From the NCBI GenBank assembly GCA_025766275.1, contig JAFKAC010000008.1, positions 372,001 through 436,000 of the forward strand: a DNA stretch of 64,000 nt, in the 5' to 3' direction. The translations under genes and the position numbers were made by a program. The notes beneath the pieces are model-generated. The model worked only from the letters and a program-made list of their open reading frames with translations. It did not search any database and was not told the DNA's origin. The first letter of the stretch is position 1. Each line of letters begins with the position of its first letter. This document shows positions 50,372-61,908 of the stretch, piece after piece. The DNA is from Lactarius indigo. Its lineage: Eukaryota > Basidiomycota > Agaricomycetes > Russulales > Russulaceae.

Positions 50372-50959
50372 ATGGACAAGATCAAAGAGGTTCGATCTCT
50401 TTTCTTCCTAACAAGAACGTTATTTATTCTCCTCAGAAACTCGCCAACCTTCGTGCTGAGGCAGACGCTGCCGTCGAACGTGCTGAGGCTGCTGAAGCGA
50501 AGAATAAGACCTACGAACAAGCACTCCTTCAGAAGGACCAGGAAATCACCTCGCTCCAACACAGAATAGGCGTTCTCGATGGGGAACTCGAAAAGACAGA
50601 GGGAAAGTTAGCCGAAACCAAACTTGCTGCCGCGGATGGCGAGAGCAGCAAAACGACAAGCGAGGGTCTTGTCCGCAAAGTTCAGCTCCTCGAGGAAGAG
50701 CTCGATACAGCAGAGAAGAACGTGAAGGAGACCATGGAGAAGTGGGTGTTGACTTACTCGTCCTCATTGACTTTCCTCATACGTTTTTTCTGGCAGACTC
50801 CGGCAGGTGGATGTCAAAGCGGAACACTTTGAGCGTCAGGTACAGCGTGTTGAGCAAGAGCGCGATCAGTGGGAGAAGAAGTTCGAGGAAATGCAAACGA
50901 AGTACCGTGAGTCGAAGGCGGAGCTTGACGAGCTGGTTGCCAACATGGAAGGGCTCTGA
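50372..50959 (+). CDS. Tropomyosin
   Basis: A 161-aa protein on three exons (50372-50389, 50437-50741, 50797-50959). Exon 1 encodes only MDKIKE. The rest is an uninterrupted heptad coiled coil (KLANLRAEADAAVERAEAAE, VQLLEEELDTAEKNVKETME) ending ELDELVANMEGL. The length equals that of the fission yeast tropomyosin Cdc8. It should polymerise along formin-made actin cables and the cytokinetic ring. A second, shorter paralogue lies at 60809-61336 with the same short first exon. Confidence 0.93.
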
Positions 50960-51138
50960 TCCCCGTGCTCTGCATCACGATCCTCCTGTTTCGCTACCCT
51001 ACTCATGATTCAGTTCTTGGTGTCCCCCCCCTCGAGTTTTTCGTTATATTAGGTTTCCGATGATAAGATCATATAAATCACGTGATTACCACATGTCATG
51101 AGGTAGCGACGCGTCGCGTCCTTTGAACACGACCTACC

Positions 51139-52475
51139 ATGTTCTCTCAGTCGTCATCGGCCTCCCAGCCCCCCCTTCATAGCTCTTCCTTTTCCGTCGG
51201 AGGAATGTCCAGTTCAACGAATACCCACCATCCACACGGCGCAACTTCATGGGCTTCAAACAGCCAGAGTGCTCCCCTTTCCAGTTCTCTAAATGATCCA
51301 TTTCTTCAGTCCCGTTCCAACTATCAATCCGGATACCTCATGGTCCGTTGCCCTTTCTCCTGTAGGTTAAATTGCGCGTTATTTACCTTTCGTACTCCTG
51401 CAGTCAATGTCCCAACATAATGTATATAAAGTCCCAGCTCACTTCCTCCGCAGAATTAATTTATCTCTATATAGGGCTCCCCATCAACTAACCAAAGACT
51501 CGATGACATGCCGATTGTACAGACAAAAGCCAAATTAAATTCGACATTGTCTCGTGCACCTACCCGTGAGTTTGGGAAGGACCCAATGTTTGAGAGCTCG
51601 AGGTGGGCATACCTTTTTTTCTTGCTTAGCCCCTTTAATTCACTTTTTGTTAAAAGGCAACGCCAGACACCCGACGAGGATGCTCCTCCCACTGCGTCCG
51701 TTAATGATATCTTAAACACCACATATACAGATAGTCCCTCATACCACCAGCGCTCAGTCAGTGCTTTCGCTCTGTTGTTGTGACTGGTAATCAACTACCT
51801 GTGCAGACATCGAACTTTGAGTCTTCAGTGTCACGAACTCCCCAACCTTCGTCTCATCAGACTCTCGAGCCCCTCTATGTTGTCGTCTTTGGCTACCCCC
51901 CAGATAAATACAGCGTTGCTGTTGAGTACTTCAAGCAACTTGGCGAGACAACGGACCCAGATCCAAACACGGAAATCTCCAATTGTTTCAAGATCGGATT
52001 TAAACACCCCGGCGAGGCGATGCGGGCTGTCCGTAAAAATGGCGAGATCGTCGGCGGGAGCTGGATGGTCGGGGTCAAGTGGGCGGTACGTCACAGCAAT
52101 CCTTGGTTTGAAGCGAGCGGGCTGAGTCTTGTTCCTACTTCCTAGGATCCTGCCCAAGCAGAACGTGTCCTCGGACAATCAATCGCTCGCACATCCGCGT
52201 ACCTGCCTACGCCTGATATTAGTCCGCCATCGGATCCCGCACCGGCAGACCCTTTGGTGTCCTCCCGTCTATCTCGTTCCCCACATGGCGGTACTCCGGC
52301 AGTGGGTACACCGATCCGACTCGCACCGTCCACGTCCGCGTTCCGTAAGCCAGGGCAGGGACCCAAACCGGCAACGAGTGGGCAACAACTCGCAGCGCCA
52401 GCGGCGGTGGGAACGCCAGGTACACCGTCGAAAAGTATGATCGGGCAATTCTCAGATCTCGTTTTTGGGTGGTAG
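51139..52475 (+). CDS. NUP53: Nucleoporin of the NUP53/NUP35 family
   Basis: A 352-aa protein on six exons (51139-51342, 51404-51421, 51475-51602, 51657-51756, 51807-52085, 52146-52475). After a Ser-rich N-terminus the RRM-like NUP35 domain spans about residues 160-245 (LYVVVFGYPPDKYSVAVEYF, CFKIGFKHPGEAMRAVRKNG). The C-terminus ends FSDLVFGW, the membrane-binding amphipathic helix of NUP53. It should sit in the inner ring of the nuclear pore and contact the pore membrane. An 18-base exon (51404-51421) encodes SMSQHN. Confidence 0.9.
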
Positions 52476-52685
52476 TCCAGTACAGTACTTATCATATTAC
52501 ATCAATGTGCCGCGCGTGCCAGAGCACTTTGCACAGCCATGAAAGTATTTCTCACGCGCCAACACGTATCCACGCCTCTGGTGCCAGTGAGACGGCATGG
52601 TCGTGTGCGAACCGTTACTGCATTTCAAGCTTGAGCTGGTTCGAGCTGTCGCCATCGCCCAGTCACCGCTGTCGCGCCAACTGCC

Positions 52686-54290
52686 ATGTCACGGCCTCGC
52701 CAACGCACCGCCGACAACAAGAAATCGCGCGAGGTTTCTCCAATGAAACCTCTCCATCCGAACGGTTTTGCAAGTGCAAGTCGAGGCAAAGTTTCCGCAA
52801 CCACATCTGTCGCAGGAGTCCTACTAGACTATTCTCTGCTACTTGTTCTCGTCTTTGGAGGGTGTTGCTCGTATGTGTTCGACGTCCCTCGTTCCTCCCG
52901 AATTTGCTCTTACCATACGCAGCAACGTCTGGGCCTATGAGGAACTACTCCGCGCAGAGTCCAGCCTTGGTGTGTATCGGTATCGGGGCTGGCCATGGCA
53001 AAACCGCCTCTTTGTTGACCCGTGGATTCTTCTCACAGGACCGGCACTCACCTTTTCGCAGATGCTCTTTATCGCTGCGCAGCAGCTGCCCTCTTTCGTG
53101 ATATGGGACACCCCGTCGCGACCGTGGCTTCCGCGGCTCAAGCCACGTCAAGTCCCCATTTCGCAGTGGCTCGTCCTCGTCACCACGTTTGCGTCCGGGA
53201 CGCTGCTGAACAATCTCGTATTTGCGTTTAACGTTCCCCTCGCCGTACAAATTATATTCCGTTCTGCAGGTATGTGCTTACTTAAGAGAAAAGTTGAGTT
53301 TTCACTGCTAGGGCTGAACTGCACACGCTTTCTTATAGGACTGGCCGTGTCCATGCTCCTCGGCCGCATCTTCATGGGGAAGCGATACACGCTCCAACAA
53401 ATAGTACCGCGCTTCCCCTTTCCTTTCTGGCGGCCCCACCACTCCTGCTGACGGCAACCCCTCTCTCTCCTCACAAAGACCGCTGTTGCCGTCGTCTCGT
53501 CCGGGGTCGTCATCGCAACCCTCTCGCGCCCTCGCGCCGGCCCGTCGTCTGCCCAACCGTCATCGTCGTCGTCCACACCCGCCGCAGACGCCTCGCGATA
53601 CGCCATTGGCGTCGCGATGCTTCTCACGTCGCTCGTGTGCACCGGCGTGCACGGCGCATTGCAAGAACACACGTACAATAAGTACGGCCCGCATTGGCGC
53701 GAGGGCGTGTTCTATATGGTATGTAATGACTGCATTTTTTTTTCCATATATACTTTACGGAGGATTAAATTATTATTATTATTTTGCTAGCACATGCTTT
53801 CGCTGCCGTTGTTCGCGTTCATGCCTGGCCATGTGCGACAGGGCTTCGCCAGCCTCAGCAGCCGCAAAACGGGCCGGCCGTACACGATGCTCGCCCTCAA
53901 CCTGCTCACGCAACTCGTGTGCGTCTCCGGCGTCAATCAACTGTCATCTGTGAGTAAATTCTGCTCGCCACCCGCCCACCCACCGCCACCGCCGGTGCCT
54001 GTCTCAGATCGCGCTGACTTTTTTTTGACTTTGTCCTTTTTCGTTCGGTTTGGCGCGCTCCCCCCCAACCCCCGTTTGGTTAGAGAGTGTCCGCTGTGTC
54101 GACGCAGGTCGTTCTCACGGCACGTAAGGCGATCAGCTTGTGTTTTAGCGTGTGGTGGTTCGGCGGTGGCTGGAACATGCAGTTTGCCTGCGGTGCCTTT
54201 ATGGTCTTTGCAGGGTCGTTCTGGTACTCGATCCTTCCGGCACTGGTGCAATCGACCACCACCCCGACTAACTGGAAAAAACTAACTTGA
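52686..54290 (+). CDS. YEA4: UAA-family nucleotide-sugar transporter, YEA4/SLC35B4 type
   Basis: A 400-aa multi-pass membrane protein on six exons (52686-52870, 52923-53269, 53339-53403, 53479-53718, 53791-53949, 54084-54290). Hydrophobic segments appear throughout (VLLDYSLLLVLVFGGCC, AVQIIFRSAGLAVSMLLG, AVAVVSSGVVIATLS). Family motifs include LLNNLVFAFNVPLAVQIIFR and GALQEHTYNKYGPHWREGVF. YEA4 carries UDP-N-acetylglucosamine across the ER membrane for chitin synthesis in yeast. UDP-xylose or UDP-GlcNAc are the likely substrates for this clade, and which one cannot be read from sequence. The C-terminus ends NWKKLT, a possible dilysine-like ER retention tail (inference). Confidence 0.87.
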
Positions 54291-54936
54291 TTCGGTCGGG
54301 TATATTGATGATGTGAGACAGACATCGTTCCGTTTCGCGCCAACGCGTGTTCAGCTGATCTCTGCAGCCCATCACGACCGCCTTATCGTTTTATCCACCA
54401 TGCATCATTATCCTGGGATCAATACTCTTTACCGCCGCAAACATGTCCATCAAATATTGCTCAGATGGGCGCTAGCGGGCACTTGCGGCGAACATGTAAC
54501 ACACCGACCAACCAGTCTCATTGTCTACACCCTCTCGACGAACACGAAGTAGCTACTGGTCTGGTACTACTATGACCATACATCATGAATAGCCCCCAAA
54601 GAAGATAAGAAAGGGTAACCGAAATAATTAAGCGAAAACCGAAGGAAAGGAGTTTAATACGATATAAATGCGCATGAAGGAAGGAAAGGAATGGATGACA
54701 ACACGGCGTGACCCGAAGTTGCGCAAGACAAGAGCGAAAATGAAAATGGTAGTGGCACTTGATAAGTCGTTACGGCTATGCTGTAGAGAGCACGAGGAAA
54801 AAAGTTCGTGATATCCCATGGAGTAGTCAGATGATGACAGCGTGAGATGTATAGTGGGTGTGGCCCGTGCCATGGTCGAGAAGAGGGGATAAAATGCACG
54901 AGCAAGGCGCCAGTGTCGACCGCGCAATCTCTTAGG
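54291..54936. other. Convergent intergenic region
   Basis: This lies between the YEA4 (+) and kinase (-) stops. Purine-rich on the plus strand near 54600-54720, and no gene is supported. Confidence 0.5.
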
Positions 54937-56699
54937 CTATACGTGGTCCTTTTCACTTATATGCACCTCCACATGATGATGGCCTTCAGAACTGTGGCCC
55001 TTGTACTCGTCGGGTAACATATGACTGTCCAAGCCAATCGAGTCGCCGCGCCCACCCATTGGTTCTCCAGGTGTCACTGGCCGAGATGCAACCATGCCAG
55101 ATGACGACGTTGCGGTCACAGTTGAGACAATTTGCTGGTTTTGTGGGTAATATGAACGGCGGCGCATCGCACGGAAGTCGTAAATCGTAAACCTGTATGA
55201 AATATATCAGCAAGCCTCACTCGAGTGCATTTTGAGCGAGTCACTACGCACTGTTCCTCCATCTGTCGCATCTCGTTACTTAGACTGTTGATGTCACGAT
55301 TTTGTTTGCGGGCCTTGGCTTTCAATGGGTTATCTTCGAGCAAAAGCTCCTCTAGTTCATGGGACGCGTCAAAGTTCGCCTTCTTCGACTGTGCGCGGCA
55401 CAAAGTTGTGAGTTGTGATTTTTGAAAAAATTACTGGAGCAACCCACGTCAGGTATAAACGGAGACGGGAATTCTTTCCGATTGAGGGCGGCCCAGTCAA
55501 TTGAACTGAACCATGGGTGCCGCTGAATTTCGTCCAAGCTGTCACCATGAGGGCTGCAAGCGATACGTTTGTAGGGATCCCTGTCGAGAAGCTGGACGGA
55601 AATGAATTCCTATGCAGTGCAGATAAAGAAAGAAAGGGACGTACTGCTTTGATGAAGTGAAGCCCCGCCTTGCTACACTTCTCGTCAGCATTCTCAGGGA
55701 AACGCAACGCATCTTTGGAAATGCTGTGCGTAAGCGCCGTATTCGTGCGGCCCCGGAACGGCCTACGCCCAAAAATAAGTTCGTAGGCACAGACACCAAG
55801 TGACCACCAGTCAATGGGGTAAGTATATCCACGCTTGTGAAGAATTTCGGGTGCCATGTAGGCCATGGATCCGGCTACACCGGTAAGAAGCCGACGCTCG
55901 GAATAATGAACGGCGATATTAAAGTCAGTGAGGTGAGCATGGCCGCGCTCATCAAGCAGGATATTGTCTGGCTTGATGTCTCTGTTAGAGCGGTGAGACG
56001 GGGATGAATAAGCAGGCGAAAGGAATGGCGCAAGAGAAGGGAGAGCGAACCGATGCATGATGTGTTTTTCATGCAGGAAACAAAGCGCAGAAGACAGCTC
56101 TGCCATGTGAAACCTGACAGTCTCCTCTGGTAAATTGGATAATCGATCCAAGTGGACTGCACAAACGTGAGTTCGCAAAAAAAAAAAAAAAAAAAAAAAT
56201 TAATGAAGAGACGAACACCGTAAATCACCCCCCAGCATCAGATCTAAGACAAAAAAACAGTTCTCATCATCTTGAAACGCATACCGTAGATTAACGACAA
56301 AAGGGTGGTCGATCTGATGAAAAAATTGGCGCTGGAAACGGAGCAAGGGTAGAATAGAGCAGACCTCTTCGAGTAAGCGCCGTTCTTGAATGACATTGGC
56401 AACGGCCTTCATTCTGACACATTTGGCTTTGTTAATGTACTTGAGAGCGTACAAATCGCGAGTCTGCTTGTGCTGAACGACGCGGACCTGCAGGAGTCGT
56501 TTGATTGGCAACCTAGATGGTGGCATATATGTAGAGGTACCTTGCCGAAGGCACCCTTTCCGACGCATCGGAGGAGAATAAAGTGGAAGAGGTTAACGTC
56601 AGCATCGAAGTCGATGACCTAGGGAGGAAGAATCAAAAGGTGGGCCGTATGAAAGAAGAAAAGAGAGCAGACTTGAGGACGGCAGCAGACGGCGCCCAT
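54937..56699 (-). CDS. AGC-type serine/threonine kinase, STK32/YANK group
   Basis: A 440-aa protein on nine exons (56699-56673, 56618-56541, 56487-56365, 56313-56217, 56156-56051, 55981-55645, 55609-55448, 55388-55252, 55192-54937), phases consistent. It begins MGAVCC, a likely N-myristoylation and palmitoylation signal. Motifs: VGKGAFGKV (glycine loop), YALKYINK (ATP-binding lysine), HIMHRDIKPDN (HRD), LTDFNIAV (DFN in place of DFG, typical of this group), MAPEIL, and the tail block SKKANFDASHELEELLLEDN. FTIYDFRAMRRRSYYP follows. It should be a membrane-attached kinase, substrate unknown. The fourth intron holds a 23-base A tract (T on the coding strand). Confidence 0.92.
56177..56199. repeat. 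A23 homopolymer inside a kinase intron
   Basis: 23 consecutive A on the plus strand (T on the coding strand) inside the 60-base intron 56216-56157. It may act as the polypyrimidine tract. Length polymorphism or assembly error is likely here. Confidence 0.95.
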
Positions 56700-57002
56700 T
56701 GAAGATAGTTGAAATTGGGCTACAAATTGGATGTGCCAGAGTAAATGGCGAGAGGGGAAAAAATACAGAAGCTGGGTGGGGAGAAGGGTGGGGAATAAGA
56801 AGGAGGGGAAAGGGGCGGGGGAATTGAAGGAGAGAAGATACGAGGAGAGTAGAGGGCAGGTTTGCGTTGCCCGGGATGAAACACACCAGGAAATCGTTCT
56901 GATTAGGTAACACGTGCTCCGATTCGATTCACGCCGGTCCAGTTCAGTCCAGTTCGCTGCTGCTTGATAGGTTTTGGCTTCGTCTCAGCTTCTGCACCTC
57001 AT
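56700..57002. promoter_or_regulatory. Divergent upstream region of the kinase and guanylate kinase
   Basis: 303 bp between start codons. Rich in purines on the plus strand between 56740 and 56860. No specific site is recognised. Confidence 0.5.
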
Positions 57003-57743
57003 ATGATGTCTGGCCCGCATTGGTTTCGCCCCTTGGTCCTATCTGGGCCCTCAGGCTCTGGAAAAAGCACGCTGTTGAAGCGTCTTTTTGCAGAACACCC
57101 TGCACAGTTCGCTTTTAGCGTATCGCGTCAGTCCTGCTTCTTTTTCTTCACGCGTGTTTCCGTAACCACTCCCCCAGACACAACGCGCTCTCCACGGCCA
57201 GGGGAAGTAGACGGCGTTCAATACCATTTCGTCTCTCGCGAAGACTTCACTTCTCTCCTCGCCCGCGGCGGTTTCGTTGAACACGCAGAATTTTCCGGAA
57301 ATCTCTACGGGACTAGCAAGCAAGCCATCGCCTCGATCGTTGAATCCGGCAAGCGTTGTATCCTTGACATCGAAGTTCAGGTACCGTCATCCCCTTTGTC
57401 TTATGTACACTCTCCCTTCACTTCATATTTTCTCTAGGGGGTCCGCCAGATCAAAAGCACCGACTTGAATCCGGTTTATTGTTTCATTGCCCCGCCATCC
57501 TTGACCGTCTTACGAAACCGTCTAATCGGCCGCGGAACGGAAACGGACGCTGCCGTTGAGAAACGCCTAAAAACCGCCCTTGTAGAGATCGAGTACGCTA
57601 GACTTCCTGGAGCGCATGATCATATCATCGTGAACGATGATTTGGACCGCGCCTATGGACTTTTCAAGTCGGTCGCATTAGGAAATCCGATTCCTAGTGA
57701 TCCACTGGCCCCACTCGAGCAGGCAGCTGACCAAATCCAATAG
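57003..57743 (+). CDS. GUK1: Guanylate kinase
   Basis: A 210-aa protein on exons 57003-57126, 57178-57380 and 57438-57743. The P-loop [16 protein letters not shown] is near residues 12-22. The GMP-binding region [34 protein letters not shown] and [14 protein letters not shown] follow. It phosphorylates GMP to GDP in the cytoplasm, a step essential for GTP and GDP-mannose supply. Two consecutive ATGs (57003, 57006) could serve as start. Confidence 0.95.
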
Positions 57744-57981
57744 AACACAGCTCCAGAGTGACAGTTTCCGCCATACCCAAAGGGTTCCTTTGTTTGTTTG
57801 ACTTTAGATTGCGTTGTGGTTTCATGTTGTTTGTACACGTGGGTACAATATTAAATGCATGGATCTATTATACTGCGTCAACTCGAGGAAGCCATAAATA
57901 CATTTCCTCGTTGAGATCAAAGACAAGGGGATGGGTCTGCTGAATCGGATCGCGCGTGAAATATTCAAGCGGCCAATCCGA

Positions 57982-58767
57982 TTACAGACGGAACCGTAGG
58001 TACGCCATGAGAAGTGCCGTACAACCAGTCACTGTCGACAGAACGTCTCAGTTGGTCGTGGCCCAAAAGATATGATAATCTGCAACCTACCGAACCCAAC
58101 TAGGTACTGCAGGGTCGTTGCCTGGCCACCGCGAACCAGGTCAACTTATGGGGGGAGCTCAACTTTTGATCGCTCACCTTAGACGACTGGATGGCAGCAC
58201 GCAACCCTGCGATCTCCTGCTCAATCCGTGTGTCTACCTCCTTCATCTTGAGCTCTTGCTTGCTGCCCTCTTCTCGAATACGTCCCTTCTCAAGGTTCAG
58301 ATCTAGACGCACACCCGCCTGCGTGCGCGAGATTTCCTCGCGAAGCCGTTGCTTTAATTTCTCGATATCCGTTAGTAGACGGTCGTTCTCCGCTCTGACC
58401 ATCGCCAGGTCGTTCTTCTCGTTCAGCTGGAGCTCTGATTTGAGTTGGGCAAAGTCAACCTGTTGTGTGTATTGTTGCTACGCCCAAGTGTTGGTAAACC
58501 GGCGTGATGATGTCGTGAAACCTGCACCTTCTCGTGGTCAGCTTTAGTAACCATATTACTTGTCATATTCCGTATGCTCTCGTCTATGACCTCCGCCATG
58601 GCAGACATGATGCCTTCGGCTTGGGCGCGATTCAGTCCCTCGCGCTCTAAGCGTTGTACAAAGTGATGGGTATCGAAATGAAAGTCATCTCGCGTAGATG
58701 TGGTTCGAAAGGTCCGGTAGAAGTGGGGAAAGGATGGTGTACGCAGGGGAAGAGAGCGGAACAGCAT
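57982..58767 (-). CDS. Mitochondrial coiled-coil membrane protein, FMP32/DUF1640 family
   Basis: A 200-aa protein on exons 58767-58528, 58459-58178, 58121-58091 and 58031-57982. An Arg-rich leader (MLFRSLPLRTPSFPHFYRTF) is followed by FDTHHFVQRLEREGLNRAQA, then a long coiled coil (EKLKQRLREEISRTQAGVRL). A single C-terminal membrane segment (LQYLVGF, TGCTALLMAYLRFRL) is assembled from two tiny exons. The family (CCDC90/MCUR1-like) lies in the mitochondrial inner membrane. Roles in proline metabolism, complex IV assembly or calcium uptake are reported for relatives, and I do not choose among them. Confidence 0.87.
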
Positions 58768-58878
58768 AATACGTTCAAGAGCGGGACCGAGCCTCAGCCG
58801 CCTGAAGGGCAGCGATTCACGTGACCCGGATGGGTGTGTCTTGTGCCGGATTAATTTTGCTTGAGGCGAAAGGCTGTC
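58768..58878. promoter_or_regulatory. Compact bidirectional promoter of the FMP32-type gene and MAK16
   Basis: 111 bp between start codons, the shortest divergent gap in the window. No TATA box is evident. Confidence 0.55.
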
Positions 58879-60154
58879 ATGCAGAGCGACGACGTGATAT
58901 GGTCCGCCATCGGAAACCAGTTCTGCTCTTATAAAGTCAAGTACGATACCCTATTTCCTCGCCAATGAGAACAAAAGCTTAGGCGGCCGTCTCAGGACTG
59001 TGACACAGAATTTCTGTCGAAACGAATATAATGTAACTGGCTTCTGCAGTCGGCAATCGTGCCCTCTCGCCAATTCTCGATATGCGACCGTGCGTGAGCA
59101 CGAAGGTGTGCTTCTTCCCCTATTGTCTTTTAGTGGGTGCGCGTTCCAATTAATTCCCCCCAGGCGTCCTGTATCTATACGTCAAGACGATAGAACGCGC
59201 ACACTCTCCGGCACACATGTGGGAAAAGATCAAACTCTCGAACAACTACACAAAAGCCCTAGAGCAGGTTAGATCTGGTCGCCTATTTAATAATACGTTT
59301 TTGAGCGACCAACGCAGATCGACAAAGAGCTAATTTATTGGCCCAACTTTACTGTTCACAAGTGCAAGCAGCGGGTGACCAAGATCACGCAGTACCTGAT
59401 CAGGATGCGGCGTGCCAAGCTCCATGCTCAGTTCGTGTCCCCTCTTGATCTCGTATCCACCCACCCACCTTGCCCATTCGCTTCGTGCAGACCCAAACTT
59501 ATTGGGATAAAGAAAAAGCTCGATAGGCGCGAGGCAGTACGCGAGCGCAAAGCACTGGCAGCTGCACACCTCGAGCGTTCAATCGAGAAGGAGTTGCTGG
59601 AGCGCCTGAAAAGCAAGGCGTACGGCGACGCACCGCTTAATGTGAACGAGAGCGTATGGGCAGCGATCTTGGACAAAGAAAAGGCCCGCGAGCGCGGTGA
59701 GGAGTTGGAGGACGAGGAGACGGACGAGGAGCTCGAGGATGAGGTGCTCGAAGGCGAGGTGGAGGAAGAGAGGGAGTTCGTGAGCGATGTGAGTGAGAGC
59801 GAGGACGGGTTGAGCGACCTGGAGCAGGTGACGGTGCGTCGTAACTCTTCTTACCACACCATTCGCACTCACGGCCTTTGTAGGGCGGAGCTGATAGCGG
59901 CGACGACAGTGAAGAGTCTGGAGACGACGAAGACGCAGGCGCGAAACCCCCACCAAAACCAAAATCTGCGCTGGGTAAGCGCAAGGCGGATTTCGGTTCC
60001 CGCAAACCAAAACGTGCGTAAACCACCCCTCCGACTGTTGCTAACGACGATGACTGACAATGGTCGCGGCTGCTTAGGTGGACCTCGTATAGAGGTGGAG
60101 TACGAAAATGAGACGGAGGTCGCACAGAGAGCGCGAGTTGCTACCAGTTGGTAG
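58879..60154 (+). CDS. MAK16: Ribosome biogenesis factor MAK16
   Basis: A 310-aa protein on seven exons (58879-58940, 58996-59105, 59164-59267, 59318-59430, 59491-59827, 59884-60013, 60078-60154), phases consistent. It starts [20 protein letters not shown]. The conserved block [20 protein letters not shown] and [20 protein letters not shown] follow, with [20 protein letters not shown] and the cysteine-rich MAK16 fold. The C-terminus is an acidic region with basic nuclear signals ([13 protein letters not shown]). MAK16 acts in the nucleolus in assembly of the 60S ribosomal subunit. The last residues (ARVATSW) diverge from the usual tail. Confidence 0.95.
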
Positions 60155-60808
60155 TGGCGATGCAAAGCGCAAATCATGCTCCACATCCAGCTTTCAGCCA
60201 AGACGCCACCCTCAGGGAGTGCATCTTAGCGCCATCGTGTACAGCTCGTCGACATCACATTTGACAACATCAGACTACGACACTTGCTAGTGCAGCTTTT
60301 CCAAGCCAATCCACATGCAAATATGAGCATGACCTCATCGCCGTCTGCTTTCTGCTTTTGAGAGACAAGGCAGGAAGTGATGGTCTCATGGCCATGTGGC
60401 CTTGTTACATGGATCGCTGGCTGAGCTTGGAACTGCAGTCTCCCAACCAAACCCAACAGCAGCTCCCGAGACGTGTAACGCCGAAATCAGCTAGCGCGAT
60501 TGCTTTCGACCTTATCTTATCCTTCTGCAATTCGAAAGATCGACCTTCTGCCCGGCGATTAACGTAATTATTCCGCCCTCCTGACAGGATCGTCGTCAAT
60601 TCGATTCATATTAGTAGATGATATCATGGTTCAGTAAGCTTAGCAGGGGACCCGCTTAAAGTAAGCAGATACCCAGGCAAAACAATCCCTCTCTTTCTAT
60701 ATGGGATCCAGTATTGAATGATCCGGTGGATATAACTTCAGCTTTGAACGCTCTTGATATTGGCTGAGAGAATACAAGATTCAACAAGTCCGCAAGAATG
60801 GCAGGTCG
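60155..60808. other. Convergent intergenic region
   Basis: This lies between the MAK16 (+) and short tropomyosin (-) stops. No gene or repeat is recognised. Confidence 0.5.
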
Positions 60809-61336
60809 TCAGAGGTTATCCATGTTGGATACCAATTCCTCGAGATCCGCTTGTGCTTTCCGAAACTTCTTTTCCGCTTCCTGTTGGTGATCAGCAAGTT
60901 GCCTCCCACCACCAAGGATGGTTGACAGTACCTCGTATTTCTTCTCCCAGTTATCCAGTTCCTGTTCGGCTCGATGGAGTTTTCGTTCATTATGCTCCGC
61001 ATCGATCTCTCCGGAGTGTAATCTACGTGGATCATCTAGGTCGAGCGTCAAGTGCAACTCGATTGCGTCACGCACTTCACAGTAGCCTCCTTGTACACGC
61101 GCGAAATGTGTTCGAGTTGCTTTTCGAGATCGTCCAGTCTGTGATCCTTTGACTTTATCTCTTGATCCCTCTCAAGGAGAGCTTGTTCGAGTTTCTTATT
61201 CTTTGCCTCTGCCTCCTCTGCTCGACGAATGGCAGCGTCTGCCTCGACACGGAGATTGGAGAGTTTCTGGTTTGGTATTAGGTGGCCACCGTAAATGAGC
61301 TACGGATACGACACTTACCTCCTTAATTCTTTCCAT
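60809..61336 (-). CDS. Short tropomyosin-like paralogue
   Basis: A 123-aa coiled-coil protein on exons 61336-61319, 61266-61076, 61022-60932 and 60880-60809, all in phase. Exon 1 encodes only MERIKE, and exon 2 begins KLSNLRVEADAAIRRAEEAE, aligning with MDKIKE and KLANLRAEADAAVERAEAAE of the tropomyosin at 50372. The end ADLEELVSNMDNL also parallels ELDELVANMEGL. Against the 161-aa gene it lacks about 40 central residues, roughly one actin-binding period. It should be a coiled coil able to join or cap tropomyosin cables, or a decaying copy. Retained phases and ends argue for a working gene. Confidence 0.75.
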
Positions 61337-61908
61337 GGGGTGGATGTAAAGACTAAGAGCGGGCAAAGGGTTGTCGGGGCACTTCGTTGGCACTCCAGTC
61401 AGCTCCTACCAAATCGAACTTGCTGTTGGCTGGGAGCAGTGCGGTTCCGGTGATTTGGCCGCGGATTGACCACGTGAGGGTAACCACAAAGTACCATGAC
61501 CACTCTGATTTCGTTCGTCGTGCCGAGAGGATAAGTCCAGACGCAGTTTTAGACCTCCTTGAATGGCGTTTTCAAGTTTGCAATCACAAGCTAGTGTCTG
61601 TTGGCATTGGCATGGTGCTCTCCACCGGCCCGACGAACGACCCGTCATTCCGAGTGGGCTACTGTCCAATGCATACCAATCGCGACCGTCGATCTTTCAG
61701 TTCTGGGCCTTGACTCGACCAATATGGGGACAACTTGTACTCTTTTGAACGAGCGTCCGGATATATATTCTGCTCTCACCACGTCTTTGTATCGCCTGCA
61801 CTTTGTCCATAACCTTCTTGACCCTATCACTATACGCTTGCCTCAAACGCGAAACCCCCCCTTCCAGTAGACGTGAACCTTCTCCCTTCATCGAAGCATT
61901 GAAAAACA
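61337..61908. other. Intergenic stretch between short tropomyosin and Gag-like gene
   Basis: A 572-bp gap between divergent starts. Small frames are present on both strands, none with a recognisable domain. Confidence 0.45.

Noticed and set aside
52469..53101. 210-codon plus-strand frame
   Set aside because: Overlaps the first two exons of the YEA4-type transporter in another frame. Cys/Ser/Arg-rich, with no domain.
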